Position numbers and translations under genes: made by a program. A stretch of 64,000 nt of DNA from contig OX393561.1 in assembly GCA_947652115.1 (NCBI GenBank), positions 31,158,103-31,222,102 of the forward strand, written 5' to 3'. Under the pieces are notes generated by a model. That model did no database searches. It was not told the DNA's origin and saw only the letters and a list, made by a program, of their open reading frames with translations. Positions 1 through 12,301 of this stretch are shown here, piece after piece (positions within the stretch are counted from its first letter, which is position 1; each line of letters opens with the position of its first letter). The stretch is from Blastomussa wellsi. Lineage: Eukaryota > Cnidaria > Anthozoa > Scleractinia > Plerogyridae.

Positions 1-117
1 CTTGATACTGCTGGGGTGTTTATCTTAAACTCAACATGACAGATCTCGTGTTTATATTTAAAATGGTATTTATTCAAGGTCAGTCTAATAATTTAATATA
101 TATACTGGAAAGCATAC
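1..117 (-). other. Intron of the CBFA2T/MTG-like gene, continuing off the left edge
   Basis: This lies downstream, in gene orientation, of the exon at 118-207, which ends with a consensus GT donor on the minus strand. No coding similarity is visible. The next MTG exons (rest of NHR1, NHR2, MYND finger) must lie to the left of the window. Confidence 0.7.
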
Positions 118-207
118 CTTCAGGAATGGGATAACAAATGGTCGAAGGGGAAAGTTAGTAGCTTCTTGTAACTGAGCATGGAATTCTTCAATGGATATTG
201 TTGAATT
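118..207 (-). CDS. CBFA2T: CBFA2T/MTG (ETO, nervy) corepressor, third recognised coding exon
   Basis: A 90-nt, 30-codon, phase-0 exon. The minus strand shows an AG acceptor just before 207 and a GT donor at 117-116. The peptide includes [13 protein letters not shown] followed by [16 protein letters not shown], which matches the second half of the TAFH/NHR1 domain of the RUNX1T1/CBFA2T family almost residue for residue. In that family the domain binds activators such as E-proteins, and the protein acts as a nuclear scaffold for HDAC-containing corepressor complexes. The exon continues in frame from 518-867. Later domains are outside the window. Confidence 0.95.
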
Positions 208-517
208 CTGAAATAAGAAGAATCAAGGCCTTATATAAAGTGTAAAACACAAATCATTTACTAATACCTGGGGTTCATGTACTGAATTTTTCACACAGTT
301 AAAAATGTTTCCCCAGTATATGAACACAGATTTTTTTTAATTCTCTGAAACATCTTGATTCAAACAATTCCTTGAAAAATAGCAACTTATGCCAGACTAG
401 TACATCCTGGCTACAGCTTGCCCTTAGGGCAAGCTGGAAAATTGAACTTCTTTGTACCCTGAAGTTTGTTTTTACATCTTTCTAACTAAAAACACAAGTT
501 TGTTAGATTTCACATAC
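208..517 (-). other. CBFA2T/MTG intron between the two TAFH exons
   Basis: A 310-bp intron bounded by GTATGT at the exon ending at 518 and by an AG acceptor before 207. It is AT-rich. A short palindrome (CTTGCCC, spacer, GGGCAAG) lies near 418-433. No ORF or known repeat was seen. Confidence 0.85.
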
Positions 518-867
518 CACAAGATTCATCACAAGTCCCCTGACTCTTTCTCCAATTTCTGGAGATATATCTGAGCCAAACTGTTGCAGCGTAGTCAGAA
601 ACCTTTTCAACTTGCTCAGCTGACGAGCACCACAAGCTGGAGGCAGCTGCGTCACGCTATTCCCTATACTACCAGGGGAAACTGGTCCTGTTGGACTGGT
701 GTGAACGCCATTAACAGCTGGTGAAGTGGAATTGTTGGATAGTGACCGAACATCAGCTACAACTGGTACAGATGAAGGGTTTGTATTTGGGGATGACACT
801 GGAGGTCCTTGAGGTGGATGGGCTGCTGTGTCTGTCGGTGAATCTGGCATGCTTGCCTCTCTTAAAT
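518..867 (-). CDS. CBFA2T: CBFA2T/MTG (ETO, nervy) corepressor, second recognised coding exon with TAFH/NHR1 start
   Basis: A 350-nt exon: two bases complete a split codon, then 116 codons, ending phase 0 at a GTATGT donor. It starts after a minus-strand AG acceptor. The order is a MPDSP motif typical of the MTG N-terminus, then a Ser/Pro/Thr/Asn-rich linker, then [17 protein letters not shown] and [19 protein letters not shown], the highly conserved beginning of the TAFH (NHR1) domain. Family role: a transcriptional corepressor scaffold in the nucleus, known from haematopoietic and neural differentiation in vertebrates and flies. The protein could begin at an upstream exon (candidate at 19003-19051), or at the internal Met of MPDSP in an isoform. 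Identification is very secure; the exact N-terminus is not. Confidence 0.96.
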
Positions 868-1626
868 CTGTAATATGAACCAACATTTTGTCACCGTACT
901 TCATCTTTCTTTTTATTCATTCCAATCAAGCCCCAGCTGTCCACCAACCTTCATAGGTAGTGAACACTCGGGCAGTAGTCCCAGCTGCACATGAACATTT
1001 TTAATCTCACAAACACTTTTCCTAAGCACCCAAGGCAATGTGCTTGCAGAAGATTACACTATAATTTTATAATGGCTGTACATTTGGATTGTCATTTCCT
1101 AGAAGGTGGTATTTCACCGTTTTTCAGCCAGGCAGTCATATAAACCACATCTTCTCTCAGTAAACAGGTATCGTAAAATTGTTTTGCCATAAGGTGAATA
1201 TCTGTGCCAAACAGGAATGACCTACAATATATAGGGCTTCTGATATTTTGCACGGTCGCGGAGCCGCGTAATTCAGGTATATCCACAAAATCCCGCAAAA
1301 TTGACAAAAACATGCGAAATACTGTGAAATTCGCTACAAATCCTGCCAAATACATGACGGTACAACATACCTGAAACTTATCTTTACTACTGCAGCTGTT
1401 TACTTGCTGTAAACTTGTAAATTTAGCTTGAAATTTAGTCACTGCCAGGAGTAAACAACATACCAAAAACTACCAGGCATTTTAGATCAATGTTGCGAAA
1501 AACTGGGCACTGGCCACAATGTGAATACTTTTCGTTGACACTATTATCTTATATTATATCCATTATATTAATTTATAGTGTCCACAATTAGCTCTTAGCT
1601 AAATACCCTGACACTCAAATAAAGTT

Positions 1627-1650
1627 TATGTATGTATGTATGTATGTATG
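1627..1650. repeat. (TATG)6 microsatellite
   Basis: Six perfect TATG units. Just upstream is the phrase AAATAAAGTT, which looks like a polyadenylation-type tail. This suggests the 3' end of an old non-LTR element finishing in a simple repeat, but no coding part of such an element was seen. Confidence 0.85.
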
Positions 1651-2732
1651 ACACTATAAGGAGTGTGAAAGGAATCTGCTGTGTGTAGTAATGCAGTCAC
1701 ATGTTTACGCATACGTGCAGGACACGATCAAAGATGCAAGAATGTTTTGACTTCACAAATGGATTTGAACCTTCAATCACGAACAATCCTGCCTTGAAAC
1801 ACAAGAGAGCAAGGACAGAAAAGAAATTTTCTTCAGAACTGCGCTGGATGAACTTTTGTGTTTACTTTCTTGCTCTGAATTTGACATCCTGCAGTATTTT
1901 TTCTGGAATGTTTCTTACTTGCTTTTTAGCAAAATTTGTCCCAAAAACTCCCGCAAAATCGGCCATTTTCTCCGCGAATTTGTCTCTGCAAATCCCACAA
2001 AATTTGACTTTTTTCCCCGCGAATTATCAGTAGCCCATAATATAGATAACAAAGAATAGATAGGTGAAAAAGGTGCACATCAGTCAAGAAAATCTGTCTT
2101 TCCATGGTGAGAGGATGCCACAATCAACTGGAATCCATATGCACAGTTGTCTGGTAACCTAAGATGACTAAAAAATCATGTTGACAACCAAATCCATTCA
2201 TTAACTTATCCATTAGACGAGTCAAGTTTGAGTTTGTGAAATGTTCATGTTGGCAAAGCTATTGCCTAATTATAAAGAGGTCTGCTGTTCCTTTAATCTT
2301 GACATTATCAAAATTCATGAAACTGTGCAATGGTTATACTTTGCAAATCTAGCAATGACTGTTCTTTTATAAACAACCCCAAAACTGATCATGTGAAAAT
2401 AAACTTTCCATCTATTTTCATGTTTACTTGTTCTTATTCCTTCCTTTTCAACAGGAAAGTAACATTTTGTCAGGGTAAGTATGCCATTTGGCATACTTGC
2501 CTGGCTAATGACTTGATGCAAAAACCAATATGGATCCCTGAATCAATGTGAATCTTTCAAAAACCTGCCCAGCTGTAATGTAAGCTACTGAACAATTATG
2601 TTGGCTAAATTTGCACAACAACACTACATACTTCAAATTATCAAATCAATTCCAAATCAGAATAAATGACAATCATATAGTGTACCAGTACATATCTTAA
2701 CTTATGTGAATCTTGTCATCTTTAGAAATTAG

Positions 2733-3130
2733 TATTTTTTTTTTCTTTTTTTCACACTATTTATTGCAAAAAAACATAACATTACATATAACCTACACTT
2801 TTACATGCATTCTTCACTTACTGGATACAATACAATTGTATTAACAGTGCAATACAACAGCTAATTACAAATTTTTACATTTGTAATCTGAAAGTATATA
2901 GTAGGCGGCAAAACAATAACTATCCTTGTACAATTTTTTTGTTATTTGAGGAGCATTTTACAGTAAATTCGACAGGTGTTAATTCATAATGTGTTCGACT
3001 TTAAAATTAATATAAATTTTGTTTATGAATTCCGATATAAGAAGTCTATGGTTGTTCAGTTTACTTGAATACAAATAATATTTCATGAATAGAGGGTGCA
3101 ATTTAATTTAAATTAGTATCCTGCTTGAGA
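2733..3130 (-). mobile_element. 5'-truncated L1/Tx1-like LINE, 3' end remnant
   Basis: On the minus strand a decayed frame near 3030-3110 reads roughly LHPLFMKYYLYSSKLNN. It aligns with the very end of ORF2 in the intact-looking LINE at 35.5-40.5 kb, which has [12 protein letters not shown] at the same place. Downstream on that strand is AT-rich 3' UTR-like sequence ending in an A-rich tract, seen on the plus strand as T-runs at about 2734-2752. It is a dead 3' fragment, truncated at its 5' end as LINEs usually are. The left limit is fairly clear and the right limit is approximate. Confidence 0.6.
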
Positions 3131-6100
3131 GACAAGTGTGTTTTGACGACAAAAACTGTTTTACCAAGAAAGGGAAAATCCTTAAAAGAATCTCAAATGG
3201 TGAAGGAAGGCATAAAAAAGTGGATTAAAGGCTTTGCCCAAAAAGTTAAACCTGTCTGATTTACATGCCACTGGTCATCTCTAATGATCAAACAAATCTT
3301 ATGCAATAGACCAAAATGCATATCACCTGCAAAATCATGACTGAAATGATCTGATTGCACTAAATGTAACAACGATCTTCAACTCAAAATGCTGGGAAAA
3401 AATACACTAATTCCTGAAGAATTCAGACATGCATCCAACCCATAGAAAACAGACCTCAGCATTAATTTTACATGGAGTTGAACAATCCAAATATCAGTGT
3501 TCAAGAATCAATTTCAAACTTGAACATGATAAAGTTTCAGAAAATTGTAACTGATGTATGAAACATAAAATAATATTGTAATTGAATACTTAATACAGTG
3601 TTGTCTAAGTCTAACTGATATGTTGTGTTCTTTTGTCAAAATCAATATATTTAAATACCATTACAATATTGTGCTATGGTGAAAAACAATGAAAAGAGAA
3701 TAACATATATAAATTATAACAAAATAAAAATATAAAACAAATTTCTGTCACAGTTGGCCAGACTGTATGCATTGATTAATAACTGCCCCCATTGCTCATG
3801 ATAGCTGCTATTTGGCAATGATTGACATAATTCCACTTAACCTACAGGCACTGACTGGAAAAAAAATGCATTTTCCATTATGCTGGCTGGAATGTTGTTA
3901 TTATCACTGACCACCATTGACTGAGAACAAAACAAAAGTTGTGCTTGACTAAACATAATCAATTCAAAAGATGATAGTATATTGGCATGATTCATCATTC
4001 ATATGTTTCAGGGAAAATGTTTTTCCTATGCTAACTCATTTGCATAGAGATAATTTATAAAGACAAACCCTAATCCAAACTTAACTACATAATTCACAAC
4101 AGCAACCCACTTGGGACTAGACAAAAAAATTCTTAAATGATGAGAATAATTAATACCACTTTTTAATGCTAAGATCACTAATATAAATCGCAACGAAACT
4201 CTCGCCTTGTTTGGAGAAAACAATTCATGGTTATCCTATATCCTAAGCATCGTTTTACCATGAACAAATTTTGCCACAAAAGATCCTTTCAGCGAATGAG
4301 TCACGAAAATGATCAATGTCCAAAAGCAAAGAATAACAAGCCGACTAACCACATGACTGATCAAACACCTCCATGGAGTGACAAGACGGGCTTCTAATGA
4401 CAGTACGAAAATGCTGAAGAGACGCAACTACGATTGACGATAACTTAGTTGGATAACACGTTCTATTTTATGTTCTTGTACTTGTGGCAAATGAAACATT
4501 GTGTAACAAGCAAATTGCTACCTTATCCCACAAAAAGTAATACATGAGTTCCAGCATCGAATCTTACAACTTACACCCAAAAACGATACCCACAACAAAC
4601 AATCCCTCTGAAGACGAGCGAAATAAAGCGCTGAACTTCGAATACTTTATTTTCGTATAATGAAAAGGTTTTAATAACACAAGATGTTCACTCGCAAGCG
4701 TATATACGCGAATCTGAAAATCACGTTTACGAAAATCAAAACCTACAATTCTCTCTTACAAAGCTACCAGAGTCTCTAAGATAGATATTGTTTTTAAAAA
4801 TAGCATTCTGAGTCGTTGTAACAAATTTTGGTAACGCAGTGTCGTTCCTTTCGCCGAAAACATAAATAAATAAAAGCTCATGGCAGCGCAAGCTTTAAAA
4901 GAAATTTGATTTACATCTCAACGAAGTCGTGTCTGCGATGGTTTTACAATGTTACGCTTCTTTGAAAACAAATCCTCAGATCTATAAACGATAACCAAGC
5001 GCATTTCGGAGACCTTCTGGTAATCCATCACTAAACAAAACAATAGACAACGAAGCAAACTCGGACGCCATAAAAGAAAACTGATCGTCGCTAAATTACG
5101 TACTCAAGGGTGGCGCTTTGAAAAGTTGACGTGCGGCAACACGAGCGATCCTGAAACACGGCAACTTCAAATTATGCAGTGCTGTGGAATATGAGCAATA
5201 AAGGGGTAAATACCTGAAGTTACAGCCGGCATAACCAACTCTTTGCTACAGCAGAAAGAGCCTTTAGTTTGACTCCCATCGAGTAACACGGCGGCCACCG
5301 GTCAAGCAATTAATTAGTGACGTCATGGAGTGGGTCACGTGAAACGGGGGTGTAATGAATAAATGAATAAAGCTGACGTATGAAATATCAAAGATATTTT
5401 TATGTATTGTTTATCATATTTCTTTAGCACGTGCCTTACGCTCTATTAAATAAGGAAAAAGTAATCTAAAATATGGAATTTTAGTCTAAAGTGCTTTCTG
5501 CTCCAAACTGAAAAGCCATTTTCTTGGGAAAACATAATCTTCATTGGAAACATATCACCGAATATCTTGCTTAATATTTAACTAGCTGTCACCAACACAA
5601 AAGTAATTTCAATTTTCATTTTCTTGTTTGAAAAGCGAAAACCAAAATTGATATCGATTCCGTGCGGAAGCAAGCTCATCTTATTGTAATATTTTCGTTC
5701 GTTAATGAAAACGGATCAAAAAATTGGCTATCCGAATTCAACGAGCAGCGAAAAACGAAAAAGTGTATTTTGTCGCTCAAGTCACCGAGATTTTCCCAGC
5801 CGCCATCCAAACACAATATGCAATATCAGCGCAGAGATAACACTCCTTATCGCCTATCAGGTGGTATAGAGCGACTGTAAACAGCTGTACATACGGGAAT
5901 CTAGCGACTCGACGGCAGCAGGTGCAATCCCAAACCCTCGCTCGCTCGCGCCATTGTTTGCGTTTCTAAATATGGCAGTCAGGCATCGTTGCTAAGAAAA
6001 ACTGAGAACCTGGGTTCCAATGCAGATGCTACGATAGCTAAGTTTAGGGACTTCTTTTGTTGCAATACATTAAAAAAGCTTTAGAAAATTAAGAGATAAT

Positions 6101-9100
6101 CTGTGATGTCGAGGATTAGCTATTTTGAACACGGTGAAAACCGGATAGGTTTTACAGAACTACAGAAACCATATGCTATAGAAGCTTTTCAGTTGCTAAA
6201 GTAATAAATAATTAAGCTGAGATTCATTAAAATAGATCTCTTGCACACGTGCCCCTGTAAGGAATAATTATTTTGGACGAATTCGAACAGCGTTTCCGTG
6301 TAACGTGATATCTCATTTTACGCGAAAAACGAAATGATCGCATGACTGGCAAAACACGAAAACTCTCGGGAATATATTAAGTGTAGAACTACAAAAATGA
6401 AAAAATGGCCTGTTTAAATTGTTTTTGTCGCGTCTGCGATGAATCGAACAAGTAGAAGAAAACTATCACCGGTAAAACCCTGCAATGCATACTCGATTGC
6501 GATTGGTGGAATTTTGCACGTGCAAATTGTCCGATTGTTGGTGTAGTTATTGTATCGTGTGCACATCTGTTTTAGCCACTCATCGAAGGACATTAAAGAA
6601 AGCGAGCTGTTTTCTCCTGTCGAAACGTTCCACTGACAACTTATGTTTTATTTACACAAGCCTTTCTAAGTGGTGCTGGGGCGGCGAGGCGTTCAACAAG
6701 GCCAACTGTATGGCCGTAATTGCTTTCCCAACGACATGGAAAAAATATTCCATAAATGTACGAGAAAAATGTAGGATTTTCTCCCAATTAAAAAAAAACC
6801 ATAACTTGTAGAAACAAATTCGTAAAGGTAAAAACTACAGCTAAATTTAAAAGGGTATCTGCAATATTGTTTTACCATAATCTCGTAACCACCAGCGAAA
6901 ATGAAATTCATGGAAATATATATTTACAAAATTGCGCGAAGCTATAAATACAGAGAAAAAAATCTATGGCAAATTCATTTAAGACAAAAAATGCTCATAC
7001 CGTTGTATTTATGGTGATGCATTCCGCCGACGAATTTCATTGACCCTTCGGTGAATAGAAAAAACAGCGGAAAAAAGGCCTTGTATTGAAGACTATGCGC
7101 GACTGTCTCGCCAGCAAACCTCTGTAGCACGTAAAGGCGTAACGAATACAGAGGAGTTTTCTCGCGGCGGCGAATCACCACCTGCTCATCCGGGACCTTA
7201 AGACAGCTGTTGCAGCTGCCACCACAAAGTGCATGTCATCATTAATTAACGAAAGCTCGGCATTTGACAGATATAATTCCGTGAATTATTTACATCTGCC
7301 TCTCTGGCATCAACGACGAGCGCGAGCGAATTAATAAATTTAGACGACTTCGCTTGGAAATAGGAGAGTCTCGGTTTTATCTCCTTGCACCGTCGAGCTG
7401 GGATTTCACTCGGCACCGTGCGGTCTCGCACGTATCACTCTGAACCATGCAGTGTCGCTGAAACTTCGAGAATTTGCCATCGCAAGCGAAAACTTTTATT
7501 CGAGCGGTTGATTTCGTTGCACCTGTAACAAGGATTTCCTTAAATGGAGAACGGCGATTTCGCGGAGCAGGGAGGTCACATTATTAACCAAGGGTCGCGC
7601 ATTTTTTGTAAATACCATCTTTCTTCTTATCTTTTTTCAAGTAGCCTCGTTCTTTTATTCCACTTTGAACCTCATCACAAAAAAACTAAAGGAAGTTTTG
7701 GGCCCTCGAAAAGAACAAAAACTTAAGAATGCAAATGATTTTCGTCCCTAGTTATATTAGAAATAATAAACTTTAGGGAAGTGATTGGCAGGCTCTATAG
7801 AAAACATCTGCTCGCTTATGCAAAACTTAAAGCAAGAAAACCCATCAACGTGCATGGAAAACTTCTGTGGGGTGCCAATAACACAGAATTAATATTATTT
7901 TCTTATGTGCGTAGCTGAAAGTTATCTATGTTTTTAACATCCTACGCACTGTTTGGGTATTCAAAGTGCATGTCTTTTAGCATTGAGAAAGATTTTTTTT
8001 TCGTGACTGTTGCCGTGTAGTTCCTTTTCTATTTATGTTTCAATCGCATAAAGTTGTTTGTAAGCGATTTATTTTTGTTTTTAAAGACCCAAAATGGCAC
8101 TTCGGCAGGAAAAGTCGCGAAGGCGCCGAACGCTAACAGGGAAATATTAAAATGAAAAACATAAAAACGTCAAACTTTTTTATTGGACTTAGCTGAAACT
8201 CAATAACAAAAGGTGACCTTTCTCAAGTATTTTTAGTTTTCAGATGCCGGAATTAAAGAGCACTCTTAAACAAATACTGCCATTTCATTGTCATCATACA
8301 GTCAACTCTCCTCCGACAATTCGGAGCCTCAATTAAATTGGTCGAGTTTTCTCACTTTTCTTCTTTGTTTCCGCATACATGAATTTAATAATGATGATAA
8401 GGTTCAATCCGCAGTTGAAAACATAATTCAACAAGGCCATAGTGTTTTTCAAACTTTTTTGGCATTTTGAAGGTCCACTTTTAAGAAAACATTTTAATAG
8501 CAATTGAAGGTTTCTGTCAGTTGGCGAAATTTCAATGTGCGCCACATGATGTTCTTGACATCTTTTAAGTCATTGCGATTGATAACCAAAAGTTACCTTT
8601 CCTAACATAAAATTTGCATTTCAATTCCTGATCTAATGTGACCATGGATTTTGTTTTGAAAATAAGAACTGATAAAGAGAAAGATTGCATTAACATCGCG
8701 ATCCAAGCTGCATATTAATCACGAATCGACTAACAATTTTAAGAGGAAAACAAAAACCCGATTCATGCCAGTTTTCGACAAGCTATCCAGTCTTTCGTTT
8801 CCATAAACGATATCTATAAAAGATATTTTCCACAAGAACAAAGAAATTCTTATTTATGCAGACGTACTTTACTGAAAAACATTTCCTCTTTCAGATTTAA
8901 ACAGAACGCTCGTATATTTAGCATACTTAGCTAACTATAATGTCATAAAAGCAGCAGTTTTTTAAATGAAAAGTAAAACAAGAGCTAAACGGAAAAAGTA
9001 TGAGATTAAAGTGTATTGGGTAGAAATTTTTGGCTGATTAAGCTCTCAGGATGCTTTTTCGATTTCTGAGCCGGCTTTGCTTGCAACCTGAATGGTTTGA

Positions 9101-12100
9101 TTAGCTTATTGCCGGAAAAATTGTAAACAAATACCGCTTAAATACAGTTTTTTGCGCAATTTTTAATTTTTGATCCTTTAAGGAATAAATAGCAAATCGA
9201 AAATTTGGTTGCCATGAAAATGACGATGTTTATTTTAATTTGCATAATTCAATAAAACTCTCCAGAATCGACCAATAAGCCTTCTGCTTTTAGAGCCAGA
9301 TTTTTTCCTTTCTAAAGAAAATTACACCGTTTCATGGCTACAGGGCTGAATTAAATGGATATCACTGGGCGTTTAAGAATTCAAGTATTCTGAATAAAAG
9401 ATTGAATTTCCCATAAAAGTGCACCTGAAAATATGCCTCAAGGGACGAAATGTTTAATCTTAAACATTTGATTAGGTGCATTTAGGGATTTAGTAATGGC
9501 ATACAGTGTCAATCACTAGTGATTGTGTATATGAATTTTTTGACATTTGATTGCTAATAGACATTACACAACAACCCAATGGCTTTCCAATCACAATCTT
9601 TGAAATTTAATAAGAGATAAGCAAATACAGTAGGTCGGTATGCCAACAACGTGATAGTGTGTTGGGTCTGTCTGCAACAGGCAGCATTTAGAATTTTACA
9701 GCTAATGTATGAGTTTAAAGTAAGGCGATCAGAAATGAAATTTGTTGAACGAATGTTCCCTACCCAGAGCTAATTCGAAAAATAAAATAGAAAAGATGAT
9801 AAAAGGCATATCAGTCTTAGAATTTAAATCATTGCCGGTAGATAAAGAAAGTTCACATGCCTGAGGCTACGTATGGGTTTTAAGAAATTCGCGTTATCAC
9901 AGAAGTTGACGTAATAAACATTCTCATTAGGGCGGGAAGACGTCTAACACTTCAGACTATAAACATTCATATATACAGACTTCCTTCAGCAGCGTCCCTC
10001 GTTTACGTGTAAACAGTAATTCATACGACCGATTAGAAAGAAAGCATTCTTATTTCTGATTCGTAAGAAAAATCTAAACTCTTCCTCTTTTCCTCTAAGT
10101 GTGAGCGATTACAATTTATCGCGCAAGTTTGGGACTAGCACCAGTTCATGTGCAATTTCGGTCTTTTTAAAGCAGACGCTTCTACGATTAATATCCACCA
10201 TTTAGCACTAAAAAACGCTCGAAAATCACATGCCTCCAAATACCGTATTGAGCAATCCAATAGCAACTGCTCTAGATCTATAGAAGGTCCCAGCCCTTAA
10301 GCTATTCACGTTACATTTTGAGGTGTTTGGAAGCAAAGTTTATTAAGTAAATTTGGGAGAGAGCCTGGCGCTCGTAGCTAAAAAGTCTTGACCATATGCA
10401 ACAATGAAATATAATTTATGGAAAAATCACACTTCAAACCAAATAATTTCTAAACGTTCCTCGAGTCGTTGCTTTGAAGGTCATAATTTGAATCCTCGAG
10501 TGATGTCTCTGTCCACTGTTAAGCTAGGTATATCTTTTATTCCTTCCAAACAATTGTCGTATTTCATTTTAACTGTGCAATAAGGTCACCGGGCTATCGA
10601 TTTCTCTCCCTCGCGAGTCAAGCCGTAGATAGCCGTCATTGTGTTTGCGCGTGCGTGCTAATCACGCGCAATAAATCTGCGCGGTGAGGATGCGCAATGC
10701 AATATAAAGACATCACCAAAAAAGCGGCCCTTCAATTTGGATAAAAGAAAGGTCTCTCAAGCATATTCGTCCTTTTTTTTTCTCCTCAACTTGAGATCAG
10801 ATTAAATCACGAGAAAATTCTTCCCGACATATCCCTTGTAAAACGACGCCGATTTCCCTTTCGAATTCGTAAACGGTCGATGCCATTTATAACTGTTGAT
10901 GCCTTCATTGAACCAAGCTTTTTGAACAGGAAGATGCCATTTCTGCCCCAGTTTAGGAATGGGCCGGGTCAAAAGAATGGTTGTAACTGATTTCTTGATA
11001 CGCACATTTACCACACGCACTCATCAAATGCTTTTAAAATAGTTTACTTTCACAGCGGTTTGCTCGCAGTTAGCTTTCATTTGTTGGTCAAGGCAATGCT
11101 GTGAGTAAAAGGATTAAGAAATTAATGAATGTTCAACCGTAGCGATTGAGTAGGTACGGTTTATATGCAAATGCAGCCATAACACTACTGGAACAAAGAC
11201 CTGAAAAGAATTTTTTTTAATAAATCTATCAGAGGTCTGGCATATCATAGTGGTACTGAAGGGAGGGGTGTTAGCATGCCAGAGGTCCCGGATTCGATAT
11301 AAGTGCTGTCGTACAACTTTTGGTTTTCTTTTAGTAGACAAAAAATTCCGTTGATAGTTCAAAAATTTCTAAGTGCCGAAAAAATGACAGTGACTGTTTA
11401 CGAAAAGGACAAGTGCCACGCCGACCAACGGGTTATTAATGTTTCTATTTAAAAGAGTTACGTCACGATATTTTGAGTCGTTTCTTCGATTACCCTTAAA
11501 ACGTAGGAATGGCTAAAGATAATAGTTTGCTAAGGAAGAAAAACACCAAAGGAGTGATACTAAACCAAAAAGGAACAAGGATGGCAGAGGATGGAGAAGA
11601 TTGAAACGGATTGGAAATGACGATTTTGAAAAATTTAGGCTAAAGTTTTCAAAGTGCACGAACAATGACGTAGCTCCTTCAAGGTATTTTGTGGCGCTTC
11701 TCGTCTCCCCACTTTTTCCTCCAGAATTAACCTGCCCCGATTTGTTATTGTTGTGTGGTTGTGATTGTAATCAGTAGTGATGATCAACACATTAATTTTG
11801 CATGTCTTTTTTTTTGTACAGAACAATTCACGACCACTAGCTAAGGTCAGTCAATTTCTCCAATATTCATAAATATTTCCCGTTGCATTACAAAGTTATC
11901 AAGAAAACAATCGAGAGCAATCTTCCGTGATCGACAATCAAGTAAACAGACTGAGTAAGCGTCCAAGAAAATAATCCCAAACCCACGGTGCAACAACGCA
12001 ATGTATAAATTACAAACTTCTGGCTATCCACTCTCTAAACAGCCTAACTCGCACACAACAATCAATTTCTTTTTCCCTCTGTTTTCCTCTGAGACAAAAA

Positions 12101-12165
12101 AGCGGTGGTGCAAGTTACGTAATTGCTAAACGTCTCATCGGTGTGAAAGAAAAATGGTAAATTAA

Positions 12166-12301
12166 GGGTGCGTTCCTTTGGGGTGATCCGGATCAGGATC
12201 AGTGATCCGGATCATGGTGTATCAAAGGCGCCGGTGAATCCTTGCTTAGAGTGGATCATTATCACTGATCCTGATCCGGATCACCCCAAAGGAACGCACC
12301 C
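12166..12301. mobile_element. 136-bp MITE with GGGTGCG terminal inverted repeats, TAA target duplication
   Basis: The ends are near-perfect inverted repeats about 45 bp long, starting GGGTGCGTTCCTTTGGGG and rich in GATCCGGATCA blocks. The element is flanked on both sides by TAA (12163-12165 and 12302-12304). A 3-bp TAA/TTA duplication with a GG-starting repeat fits PIF/Harbinger-type non-autonomous elements. There is no coding capacity. The repeated GATCCGGATC palindromes would let the arms fold into compound hairpins. Confidence 0.85.

Noticed and set aside
1092..1466. 124-codon minus-strand ORF in the CBFA2T intron
   Set aside because: No recognisable motif. Its Cys/Phe/Leu-rich composition is what AT-rich intron DNA gives by chance, and no phase-compatible splice sites connect it to the gene.
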